A DNA stretch of 64,000 nucleotides from Mycobacterium neglectum (GTDB taxonomy: Bacteria; Actinomycetota; Actinomycetes; Mycobacteriales; Mycobacteriaceae): NCBI RefSeq assembly GCF_002591975.1, contig NZ_NVQE01000003.1, positions 205,479 to 269,478 on the forward strand, read 5' to 3'. The position numbers and the translations under genes are program-made. The notes beneath the pieces were generated by a model. The model was given only the letters and a program-made list of their open reading frames with translations. It was not told the DNA's origin and ran no database searches. This document shows, one piece after another, positions 8,463 to 15,401 of the stretch. The stretch's first letter is position 1. Each line of letters starts with the position of its first letter.

Positions 8463-9041
8463 ATGGCAGATGCGGGCGATCGCCCAGAGACCTGGCAAGC
8501 AGCCTTCGAGCTGATCCGGACCCGCGGCTACGAGCATCGGGCCGAACCGTTCAAACTGGCCAGCGGCCAGCTCAGCCACGACTACATCGACGGTAAGTAC
8601 GCCATCGACACCGGGGAACGGTTGACCACCGTCAGCCGCGCCATCGCCGACCTGGCCGTGCAGAGCGGAATCGAGTTCGACGCGGTCGGCGGGCTCACCA
8701 TGGGTGCCGATTCGATCGCCATCGGTGTCGCGATGGTTACCGGTAAGGCCTGGTTCTCCGTGCGCAAGGAGCAGAAGTCACGCGGTCGCGAGCAGTGGAT
8801 CGAGGGCACCAGGCTCGTACCCGGCACCCGGGTGCTGCTCGTCGACGACGTGATCAGCACCGGCGGCTCCACCGAGATCGCGTTGGAGCGCGTCGTCGCC
8901 GCCGGCGCCGTCGTCACCGGCGTGATCCCGATGGTGGACCGCGGCGATGTCGCGGCCAAGCGCTTCGCGAAGCGTGACATCGCATTCGCCGCACTGGTGA
9001 CCTACCGCGACCTCGGCATCGAGCCCGTCAAGGACGTCTGA
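8463..9041 (+). CDS. pyrE: orotate phosphoribosyltransferase
   Basis: Transfers the phosphoribosyl group from PRPP to orotate, giving orotidine 5'-monophosphate in pyrimidine synthesis. The 192 residues contain the PRPP-binding signature VLLVDDVISTGGS (about 121-133), the flexible-loop basic segment FSVRKEQKSRGREQW, and the substrate hood GGLTMGADSIAIGVA. The start is ATG 8463, just downstream of a leaderless -10 box. The next gene converges on it with a single base between stops. Other pyrimidine genes are not nearby. Confidence 0.95.
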   Translation: MADAGDRPETWQAAFELIRTRGYEHRAEPFKLASGQLSHDYIDGKYAIDTGERLTTVSRAIADLAVQSGIEFDAVGGLTMGADSIAIGVAMVTGKAWFSVRKEQKSRGREQWIEGTRLVPGTRVLLVDDVISTGGSTEIALERVVAAGAVVTGVIPMVDRGDVAAKRFAKRDIAFAALVTYRDLGIEPVKDV

Positions 9042-9042
9042 C

Positions 9043-10083
9043 CTAAGCTGCGACCACCAGAACGCCACCCTGCTCCACCCCGACGGTGACCCGGTCACCC
9101 GGGGCCAATGCCCTGGCGGCCGAACCGGAGATCTGGGCGCTGATCACCGAGCCGTCCGGCATCGCAAGGTAGACCCGCGAGATCGGCCCGAGGAATGCCA
9201 CCGAGCTGACCGTCGCCGTGCCCGCGGGTTCTGCGGTGACGGTGACGGCCTCAGGGCGCACCATCGCCAGTCCCCGACCCGACGTGATCGAACCGGGTAA
9301 CGTCGGCAACACAGTACCGAGCAGCTGTGCGCTGCCACTCGAGACCTGTACGGGCACTTTGTTGTTCAGTCCCACGAACTCCGCGACGAACGGGGTCGCC
9401 GGGTTCGCGTAAAGGTCCGCGGGTGCCGCCAGCTGCTCGAGCCTACCTTGGCTCATCACACCCACCCGGTCGGCGACGGCGAGCGCCTCCTCCTGATCGT
9501 GGGTGACGAACAACGTCGTGATGCCGACCTCGAGTTGCACACGGCGGATCTCATCGCGCAGCTGCGCGCGGACCTTAGCGTCCAGCGCCGAGAGCGGCTC
9601 GTCGAGCAGTAACACCCGCGGCTGGATCGCCAGCGCGCGAGCCAGTGCCACTCGCTGCTGCTGCCCACCTGACAACTCGTGCGCATACTTTTGCTTATGT
9701 GCGCCCAGCCCGACCAGGTCCAGCATATTGGTTGCCTGAGAAGTCCTCTCGCGCTTGTCTTTTCCACGCATCTTCAGTCCGAAGGCGACGTTGTCGATCA
9801 CAGTCAGATGCGGAAAGAGGCTATACGCCTGAAACACCATGCCCATATCGCGCTTGTTGGCGGGTATGCGGCTGACGTCGCGCCCGCCGACCGATACGGC
9901 GCCCGAGGTCGCATCGTCGAGACCCGCGAGAATGCGTAGCGCAGTGGTCTTCCCGCAACCCGAAGGTCCAAGCAACGCAACGAGTTCGCCCGCTTCGATG
10001 TGCAGGGTGAGCCCATCGAGGGCCTTGACGTCTCCGTAGACCCGCGTCAGATCGGTCAAGTCGACGGCCGTGTTCGCGTTCAT
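9043..10083 (-). CDS. ABC importer ATP-binding subunit with C-terminal TOBE domain
   Basis: Energises an ABC importer of the iron/polyamine/2-aminoethylphosphonate type (CUT1-like ATPase, 346 residues). Walker A GPSGCGKTTAL (about 43-53), signature LSGGQQQRVALARAL, Walker B VLLLDEPLSALD and switch His in LFVTHDQEEAL are all intact. A TOBE-type domain follows (about 250-346). The ATG at 10083 overlaps the permease stop (ATGA); the frame running on upstream to 10731 is a shadow of the permease. It is the last gene of the operon lipoprotein-permease-permease-ATPase. Confidence 0.92.
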   Translation of the reverse strand: MNANTAVDLTDLTRVYGDVKALDGLTLHIEAGELVALLGPSGCGKTTALRILAGLDDATSGAVSVGGRDVSRIPANKRDMGMVFQAYSLFPHLTVIDNVAFGLKMRGKDKRERTSQATNMLDLVGLGAHKQKYAHELSGGQQQRVALARALAIQPRVLLLDEPLSALDAKVRAQLRDEIRRVQLEVGITTLFVTHDQEEALAVADRVGVMSQGRLEQLAAPADLYANPATPFVAEFVGLNNKVPVQVSSGSAQLLGTVLPTLPGSITSGRGLAMVRPEAVTVTAEPAGTATVSSVAFLGPISRVYLAMPDGSVISAQISGSAARALAPGDRVTVGVEQGGVLVVAA

Positions 10084-10853
10084 GCAGTCACTCCTTGGAC
10101 ACGCCTGCGCCCCCGTGTCACCAGCGACAGCACGAGTAGCAGGACGAAGCCGAACAACAACACCGCCAGCGAGGCGGCCACCGACGTCGGGCCGTCGGTC
10201 TTGCCTATCGTCACGATCTGTACCTGCAGCGTCTCGAATCCGGACAGCGACGCGATGGTGTACTCGCCGAGCACCACGGCGATCGAAATGAAGGCAGCGG
10301 AAACGATTCCCGACCAGATGTTGGGCACCACGATCCGCAGTATCGTCGTCGCCCACCCGGCACCGAGTGAGCGCGCCGCCTCGGTGAGCGTCTGCAGGTC
10401 GATCGACGACAGCGCCGCATCCAGTGCGCGGTAGGCGAACGGGAGTACCAGCACCACGTAGACGAACGTCAGGGTCAGTGCGGATTCGCCGAGAAAGTAC
10501 GTCACCCAGAGGTACACGTTGCGCAGACCCACGACGATCACCAGGGCGGGAATCGTCAGCGGCAGTAGGCACAGAAACTCCACGGCGCCCTTGGCCCACG
10601 GTGCCCGCAGCCGCACCCAGATCATCGTCGGCACCAGGAGCACCAGCATGGTGACGACCGTGAAAACGGCAAGCAGCAGCGAGATCACGATCGCCTGGTA
10701 CAGCGCGTCGTCGGTGACCAGATTGGCCCATGCCTGCCAGGTGCGGCCATCGCCGATGAGTCGGCGGGTGGAGAAGTCGGCCATGGCGTACAGCGGAAAG
10801 AGGAAGAAGAGGCCGAAGAGCACCCAGAGTGCCGCTCGCATCACCCGTTTCAT
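10080..10853 (-). CDS. ABC importer permease (second subunit)
   Basis: Inner-membrane permease of the importer, 257 residues with about six helices and the binding-protein-dependent transport EAA-like loop (EAARSLGAGWATTILRIVVP) that docks the ATPase. ATG 10853 overlaps the previous permease stop as ATGA, so it is preferred to the GTG nine bases upstream at 10862. Equivalent to the second permease of PotC/PhnV/FbpB-like systems; substrate not determinable from sequence. Confidence 0.9.
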   Translation of the reverse strand: MKRVMRAALWVLFGLFFLFPLYAMADFSTRRLIGDGRTWQAWANLVTDDALYQAIVISLLLAVFTVVTMLVLLVPTMIWVRLRAPWAKGAVEFLCLLPLTIPALVIVVGLRNVYLWVTYFLGESALTLTFVYVVLVLPFAYRALDAALSSIDLQTLTEAARSLGAGWATTILRIVVPNIWSGIVSAAFISIAVVLGEYTIASLSGFETLQVQIVTIGKTDGPTSVAASLAVLLFGFVLLLVLSLVTRGRRRVQGVTA

Positions 10854-11713
10854 CGCAACCACCGCGCTGTGCGTCGCACCAGAACGTTGTAGGCCGTCAT
10901 CACCACCGCGACGACGACGATCATCTCGAGTGCGAGCGCGTACGCGAACCCGGCTTGGCCGAGGACGACCTCACTGGTCAACGCGGAGCGGATGAGCAGT
11001 GGGACGATGGGGCTGCCCTGGCTCACCAATGCGGCCGCAGTCGCATAGGCGGCGAATGCGTTGGCGAACAACAACAACGCCGAGCCGAGGAATGCGGGCG
11101 TCAGCAGCGGAACGACCACCTCGCGGAAGTACTGCCACCGCGATGCCCCCAGGCTGGCGGCGGCTTCGCGCCACTGCGGACGCAGTCCTTCGAGCGCCGG
11201 CAGGAAGACGATCACCATCAGCGGGATCTGGAAGTACGTGTACACCAAGGTCAACCCGACGAGGCTATAGAGCCATCCCGAGCCTGCCAGGTTCCAGCCG
11301 AACGCCTGCTGCACCCACACCGTCAGCACGCCGTTGAGGCCGACGGTCGCCAGGAACGCGAATGCCAGTGCCACACCGCCGAACTGGGCCAGCACGCCGC
11401 ACAGCGAAATCACTGCCCTTCGCACCATCGATGTGGGCGGGCTGCTGACGATCAGCCAGGCCAGTACGGCACCGAGAACCGCACCGATGATCGCCGTGCT
11501 CGCCGACAACAGCACGCTGGATCCCAGCGCCGTCAGCGCGGTCGACGAGAACAGAGCACCGATGCGGTCGAAGGAGAACGAACCGTCGGTGATGAACGCG
11601 TTGACGATCACCGTCACCGTCGGAATGGCCAAGAAGACGGTGACGACAGCGAGGAACGGCAGCAGCGGCAGAGCTTCTGTCAGTCGTTTGGATCGAAGGG
11701 TTGCGCCCTGCAC
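10850..11713 (-). CDS. ABC importer permease (first subunit)
   Basis: First permease of the importer, 287 residues with about six membrane helices (first LLPFLAVVTVFLAIPTVTVI) and an EAA loop (REAAASLGASRWQYFREVVV). The frame is open far upstream, but that portion lies within the lipoprotein gene; the GTG at 11713, just after the lipoprotein stop codon, gives a normal N-terminus. It forms a heterodimer with the next permease. Confidence 0.9.
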   Translation of the reverse strand: MQGATLRSKRLTEALPLLPFLAVVTVFLAIPTVTVIVNAFITDGSFSFDRIGALFSSTALTALGSSVLLSASTAIIGAVLGAVLAWLIVSSPPTSMVRRAVISLCGVLAQFGGVALAFAFLATVGLNGVLTVWVQQAFGWNLAGSGWLYSLVGLTLVYTYFQIPLMVIVFLPALEGLRPQWREAAASLGASRWQYFREVVVPLLTPAFLGSALLLFANAFAAYATAAALVSQGSPIVPLLIRSALTSEVVLGQAGFAYALALEMIVVVAVVMTAYNVLVRRTARWLR

Positions 11714-11714
11714 G

Positions 11715-12845
11715 TCAGCCGATCGCTTCGGCCCAGTTGTCGGCGAGATAGGCGGTGGCCCTGTCGGTCTGGTCCGGACTCGGCACGGTGACCGGACCGT
11801 CGATGACCGGAATCGCCGCCGCAACCGCCTCGTCGAGCGTGCCCGAGGCCAACATGTTGTCGGCGCGCACAGGACGCACACCACCCGCGGCGTAGAGGTT
11901 CTGCCCCTCGTCGCTGAACAGGAACTCCTGCCACAGACGCGCGGCGGCGGGATGCGGCGCATCCTTGTTGATCGCCTGGTAGTAGTAGCCCGCAACAGCG
12001 TGGTTCGGCGGCACCACCACCTGCCACGACGGCAGCTTCTTGGTCTCGGTCGCGTTCAAGTAGTTCCAGTCGATGACCACCGGAGTCTGCCCGGATTCGA
12101 TGGTGGCCGGAGTCGGGTCGACGGGCAGGAAGTTGCCCGCCTCCTTGAGCTTGCGGAAGAACTCCACACCCGGCGCGATGTCGTCGGCGGAGCCGCCCTG
12201 GGAGAGCGCAACCATCAACACTCCGGAGAACGCGGCACCGGCCTGAGTCGGGTCGCCGTTGAGCGCCACCTTGCCGTTGTACTCCGGCTTGAGGAGATCG
12301 TCGACCGAGGTGACGGGTGGCACCTTGGCGGAATCGAAGCCGATCGACATGTAGCCGCCGTAGTCGTTGACCCAGGCACCTTCGGCGTTCTTGTAGGCCG
12401 AGGGGATGTCGTCCCACACGGACACCTTGTAAGGCGCGAACATCGACGTGTTGGCCAGCGCCACCGACTGACCGAGGTCGAAGACGTCGGGCGCGGTGCT
12501 GCGGCCCCGCTGCTGGTTGGCGGCGTTGATCTCGTCCTGGCTCGCGGCGTCGGGCTGTGCCGAATTCACCCGCACGCCGTACTTGTCCTCGAACGCCTTG
12601 ATGATGGCGGCGTAGTTGGCCCAATCAGGCGGCAGCGCAATGACGTTGAGCTCACCCTCCTTCTTGGCCGCTTCGACGAGGCCGTCCATACCGCCGAAGT
12701 CCTCGGCTGACGTGGCCTCGCGGGCATTCACGCCGGACTCTGTCTGCTCTTCCGGGCCGTCCTTCTGTGGCGGTGCGCAGCCGATCAGGCCGGTGAACAA
12801 AAGGACCGATGCGGCCGTGGCCGCCATGAGACGTGAGGACTTCAT
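11715..12845 (-). CDS. ABC importer solute-binding lipoprotein (family 1-like)
   Basis: Exported substrate receptor of the importer. The 376-residue product starts with a lipoprotein signal peptide and lipobox LIGC (acylated Cys23), followed by a two-lobed periplasmic-binding-protein fold (FDLGQSVALANTSMFAPYK, VVIDWNYLNATETKKLPSW). Relatives bind iron, polyamines, thiamine or aminophosphonates; I cannot choose between them. Start is ATG 12845; the 158 codons open upstream lack sense. Transcription of the four-gene operon presumably starts in the 180-bp region shared with the divergent gene at 13025. Confidence 0.9.
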   Translation of the reverse strand: MKSSRLMAATAASVLLFTGLIGCAPPQKDGPEEQTESGVNAREATSAEDFGGMDGLVEAAKKEGELNVIALPPDWANYAAIIKAFEDKYGVRVNSAQPDAASQDEINAANQQRGRSTAPDVFDLGQSVALANTSMFAPYKVSVWDDIPSAYKNAEGAWVNDYGGYMSIGFDSAKVPPVTSVDDLLKPEYNGKVALNGDPTQAGAAFSGVLMVALSQGGSADDIAPGVEFFRKLKEAGNFLPVDPTPATIESGQTPVVIDWNYLNATETKKLPSWQVVVPPNHAVAGYYYQAINKDAPHPAAARLWQEFLFSDEGQNLYAAGGVRPVRADNMLASGTLDEAVAAAIPVIDGPVTVPSPDQTDRATAYLADNWAEAIG

Positions 12846-13012
12846 TGCCGAACCTTCCGATGGCAGGGAAGCGGCGCAGTGGCGCGGAGATGACGGCACG
12901 GCGACGCGGCATTGAACGAATGCATACGCGGCGCTCGACCCTACCGAACCGATGCCGCCGGGGTAACCGTTCACCCGACTTCGGTTGTCGCACATATGCG
13001 CAGGTACAGGGA

Positions 13013-13018
13013 TAACAT
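13013..13018 (+). promoter_or_regulatory. -10 box TAACAT of a leaderless promoter
   Basis: TAACAT (TANNNT) ends 7 bases before GTG 13025. The same intergenic region must also hold the promoter for the divergent ABC operon. An imperfect palindrome GCACATATGCGC lies at 12990-13001, about where a -35 element or regulator site would be. Confidence 0.5.
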
Positions 13019-13024
13019 CGGAAT

Positions 13025-13303
13025 GTGGCTGAACGCGAAGCCTCGGGGGACTTCGAGTACTTGATCGGCGACCTGACCGAAGCGACCCCGGGATCCGACG
13101 TGCCGGATGCCGATGACGCGCCGGCAGAACCGGTAGCGGACCAGGACACCGGGTCGTTCGACGCGTTCGACGCGGACACCTGGTACTTCGAGCCTGCCCC
13201 GCCGCCCTGGTACCGCCGCACGCAGGCGCTCCTCGTTTTGATCGCCAGCGCGGCCGCCGCGGCGGCCCTCGTGATCGCCGCAGTGCTGTTGATCGTTGGG
13301 TGA
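13025..13303 (+). CDS. small single-pass membrane protein, function unknown
   Basis: A 92-residue protein with a long acidic N-terminal part (about 1-58, rich in Asp/Glu), an aromatic WYFEPAPPPWYRR segment at about 56-68 and one C-terminal membrane helix (about 69-92, ALLVLIASAAAAAALVIAAV). This plan of an acidic tail, PPWYRR and terminal helix recurs in mycobacterial hypothetical proteins, but I know no function. The GTG start follows a leaderless -10 box. It is monocistronic and ends at a strong hairpin. Confidence 0.72.
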   Translation: MAEREASGDFEYLIGDLTEATPGSDVPDADDAPAEPVADQDTGSFDAFDADTWYFEPAPPPWYRRTQALLVLIASAAAAAALVIAAVLLIVG

Positions 13304-13335
13304 CGCGGCGAGACGACAACGTCGGCCATAACAGA

Positions 13336-13367
13336 ATCGGGCGGGAGACTGTCGCCTCCCGCCCGAT
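13336..13367. terminator. strong hairpin between convergent genes, likely bidirectional terminator
   Basis: Perfect 12-bp stem (13336-13347 with 13356-13367, arms ATCGGGCGGGAG and CTCCCGCCCGAT) and an 8-base loop. It lies 32 bases after the stop at 13303 and 12 bases beyond the stop of the convergent gene at 13380. No long T tract follows, as is common for mycobacterial terminators. Confidence 0.8.
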
Positions 13368-13379
13368 GCACGTCCCTGA

Positions 13380-13646
13380 TCAGCGGTTCCCGTGATGCCG
13401 ATGCCACGCGCTGCCGTGGCCGCCGTAGCCGTAGCCGTAGTACGGGTACTGGAACTGGCCGGCCTGTAGCGCGGTCAGCCCCGGCGTGGCGGTGATCTGT
13501 GCATTGCCTGGCCTCTCGACTATCGTCGCACCACCGGTGTCGGTGACCGTGCCGCTGGGCGCCGCGGCCGCGACCGGGGCGAGTCCGATGGCTCCCGCAG
13601 CCGCAGCCATGGCCATGGCCAGCGTCGCAATGAATCGAGTCTTCAT
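13380..13646 (-). CDS. small secreted Gly/Tyr/His-rich protein
   Basis: An 88-residue exported protein: Sec signal peptide about 1-29 (basic MKTR, hydrophobic Ala-rich core, cleavage near AAAAPSG), a short mature region, then a tail rich in Tyr, Gly, His (QYPYYGYGYGGHGS, then WHRHHGNR). The His-rich end could bind metal, but that is speculation. The start has an AGGAGG-type ribosome site (TAGGAGGAT on the coding strand). No family recognised. Confidence 0.72.
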   Translation of the reverse strand: MKTRFIATLAMAMAAAAGAIGLAPVAAAAPSGTVTDTGGATIVERPGNAQITATPGLTALQAGQFQYPYYGYGYGGHGSAWHRHHGNR

Positions 13647-13738
13647 TGCATCCTCCTAATTCTCCCGAAACTGGACATTCAGTTTCAGTGGATAGAACGC
13701 TGTGGTCCGCGCGAATAAGTCCGGCAGGAGAGAGTCTG

Positions 13739-14329
13739 CTACGTCACAACCCGGACCCACAGCGCGTCGATTGCCTCGAACGCGTCGCTCAGGCTTTCAG
13801 CTGCAAGGGGTTTGAGCTCCGCCATGGCGGGATTGACGTCGGCCATCGTCAGCTCGGCTGTGATGAAGCGGGGCGACAGACCCGTCATCGACACGGCATG
13901 GGGCAACCACGATTCAGCGTGATCCCATCCCTCGCGCGGTGTGCCGGGGCCGTACCCGCCACCGCGGCTCTCCAGGACGACGAACTCGGTGTCGCCGAGC
14001 AGACCCTTCCCCGTCTCGCTGTCTATCGACAGACCGGGCGCCACGATGTGGTCCACCCACGCCTTGACGGTGCTCGGCGGGCCGAAGTTGTACAGCGGAA
14101 GCCCGAGCACGATCGTGTCGGCACGCTTGATCTCATCGACCAACTCGACCGTCAACGCGGGCGAAGTCGGATCACCGAGGTGCGGAATTGGATCGGATGC
14201 CAGGTCGCGATAGGTGACGGTGCCATCTGAGTGGGTATCGCGCCATCGCTGTGCGGCACGGGCGGTGAGGCGCCTGCTCACCGACTGCTCTCCCTGGACA
14301 GAAGAATCGATGTAAAGCAGTTGGTTCAT
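13739..14329 (-). CDS. azoR: FMN-dependent NADH-azoreductase
   Basis: Flavodoxin-fold quinone/azo reductase of the AzoR family (196 residues, typical), using NAD(P)H and FMN to reduce quinones, nitro or azo compounds. Visible features are the FMN phosphate loop DSSVQGEQSVSRRL near the N-terminus, PLYNFGPPSTVKAWVDHI (about 88-105) and SRGGGYGPGTPREGWDHAE (about 140-158). ATG 14329 is preferred because AGGGGAGA precedes it; an ATG five codons earlier (14344) has none. Divergent from a MarR regulator with a palindrome between them, so it is probably repressed by that regulator. Confidence 0.9.
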   Translation of the reverse strand: MNQLLYIDSSVQGEQSVSRRLTARAAQRWRDTHSDGTVTYRDLASDPIPHLGDPTSPALTVELVDEIKRADTIVLGLPLYNFGPPSTVKAWVDHIVAPGLSIDSETGKGLLGDTEFVVLESRGGGYGPGTPREGWDHAESWLPHAVSMTGLSPRFITAELTMADVNPAMAELKPLAAESLSDAFEAIDALWVRVVT

Positions 14330-14343
14330 CAATCTCCCCTTCA

Positions 14344-14372
14344 TAGATAATTTGTATCGTACAAACTATCTA
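14344..14372. promoter_or_regulatory. 29-bp palindromic operator between azoR and marR
   Basis: Inverted repeat with 13-base arms TAGATAATTTGTA (14344-14356) and TACAAACTATCTA (14360-14372), 12 of 13 positions pairing across a 3-base spacer. It is AT-rich in a GC-rich setting and sits 15 bases upstream of the azoR start, in the shared azoR/marR promoter region. This is the expected size and place for a MarR dimer site. Confidence 0.8.
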
Positions 14373-14400
14373 TACCAAGTTGATCGTTGATGTATTCCCG

Positions 14401-14406
14401 TAACCT
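14401..14406 (+). promoter_or_regulatory. -10 box TAACCT of a leaderless promoter for the MarR gene
   Basis: TAACCT ends 7 bases before the GTG at 14413. The palindrome at 14344-14372 lies about 30-55 bases upstream of this box, near the -35 side, so the MarR protein could control its own gene. Confidence 0.5.
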
Positions 14407-14412
14407 GGACTC

Positions 14413-14874
14413 GTGCCCGAACTGTCTGCGCCGCTGCTCGTGCACCTGGCGCGGCGCATGCAGACCGAGGCCGAAGTGGAACTGGCGGCGTTCGGTCTGC
14501 GCGCCCGGCACGTCATCGCCCTCACTCTGCTGCGCGACCTCGGCGAGCAGAACCAGTCCGATCTGTCCGCGATGCTCGGTGTGGATGCGACGAATGTGGT
14601 GGCGCTGCTGAACGAACTCGAGGCCGACGACCTCATCGAGCGCAGGCGCTCGACAGAAGACCGACGCAGGCACACCGTGACGCTCACAGCCGCGGGCAAG
14701 GGCAAACTCGCCGAGATCGAGACGAAGCTGTCGGTGGTCGAACACCATGTTCTGGCCCCACTGAGCGACGCTGAGCAGCACGACCTCTACATGCTCCTCG
14801 CGCGCGCCACCGCAAGCCCGACATGCGCCGAAGTGCTTCCCACTGCGCAATCGTGTGTCGAGCAATCGGAATAG
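14413..14874 (+). CDS. MarR-family transcriptional regulator
   Basis: Winged-helix dimeric regulator (153 residues). The recognition region reads QSDLSAMLGVDATNVVALLNELEADDLIERRR (about 47-78, described here in pieces: LSAMLGVDATNV helix, LLNELEADDLIERR), followed by the beta wing STEDRRRHTVTLTAAGK. It faces azoR across a palindromic operator and most likely represses it until a quinone or electrophile is sensed; no conserved redox Cys pair is apparent, the Cys residues being near the C-terminus. A PPOX-fold gene follows 9 bases downstream but has its own -10 box. Confidence 0.9.
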   Translation: MPELSAPLLVHLARRMQTEAEVELAAFGLRARHVIALTLLRDLGEQNQSDLSAMLGVDATNVVALLNELEADDLIERRRSTEDRRRHTVTLTAAGKGKLAEIETKLSVVEHHVLAPLSDAEQHDLYMLLARATASPTCAEVLPTAQSCVEQSE

Positions 14875-14877
14875 TCT
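14872..14877 (+). promoter_or_regulatory. -10 box TAGTCT of a leaderless promoter
   Basis: TAGTCT overlaps the marR stop region and ends 7 bases before ATG 14884. Confidence 0.45.
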
Positions 14878-14883
14878 GGACCC

Positions 14884-15303
14884 ATGGCCGAAATCGACCC
14901 CGCGGCCCTGTTCGCCCAATCGCCGGTCGCGATGCTCGCCACGGTCGGTCTGGATGGCGCGCCACATCTGGTGCCTGTGGTGTTCGCCGTGAACAACGAC
15001 CGCGAGCAGCCCGTCGTGTACACCGCGGTCGACGCCAAACGTAAGTCCACCAAACGGCTGCAGCGGCTGACCAACATCGAGGCCAACCCGCGGGTCAGCC
15101 TGCTCGTCGATCACTACGACGAAGACTGGACCCAACTGTGGTGGGTGCGCGCCGACGGCGTGGCCGAGATCCACCAGAGCGGCGACGAGATGGCCGGCGG
15201 CTATGCGCTATTGCGACGCAAATACGTTCAGTACCAGAGGATTGCGCTGGACGGGCCCGTCGTGACGGTCACCGTGGCGCGATGGTCCGCGTGGCAGGCG
15301 TGA
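14884..15303 (+). CDS. PPOX-class F420-dependent oxidoreductase-like protein (TIGR03668 type)
   Basis: A 139-residue split-barrel protein related to the mycobacterial F420-binding flavin/deazaflavin oxidoreductases (Rv0121c-like). Visible features: [20 protein letters not shown] strand pair, [20 protein letters not shown] basic cofactor-phosphate region and the terminal [13 protein letters not shown]. Cofactor F420 rather than FMN is inferred from the family. Its position directly before the fusA2-type gene is the same as Rv0121c-Rv0120c in M. tuberculosis. Confidence 0.82.
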   Translation: MAEIDPAALFAQSPVAMLATVGLDGAPHLVPVVFAVNNDREQPVVYTAVDAKRKSTKRLQRLTNIEANPRVSLLVDHYDEDWTQLWWVRADGVAEIHQSGDEMAGGYALLRRKYVQYQRIALDGPVVTVTVARWSAWQA

Positions 15304-15401
15304 TGCGAGTGCTCTGAGCTCTTGTGCTCGGTGCAGGTTGTAGAGAATTGTGGGTTGACAGATCCGATGGGAAGCACCGTCGCTTCCCGGGAGGGAACGT
15401 C

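Noticed and set aside
12990..13001. GCACATATGCGC as an operator for the ABC importer operon
   Set aside because: The symmetry is imperfect and short, and no regulator gene is adjacent; it is noted only with the promoter entry.
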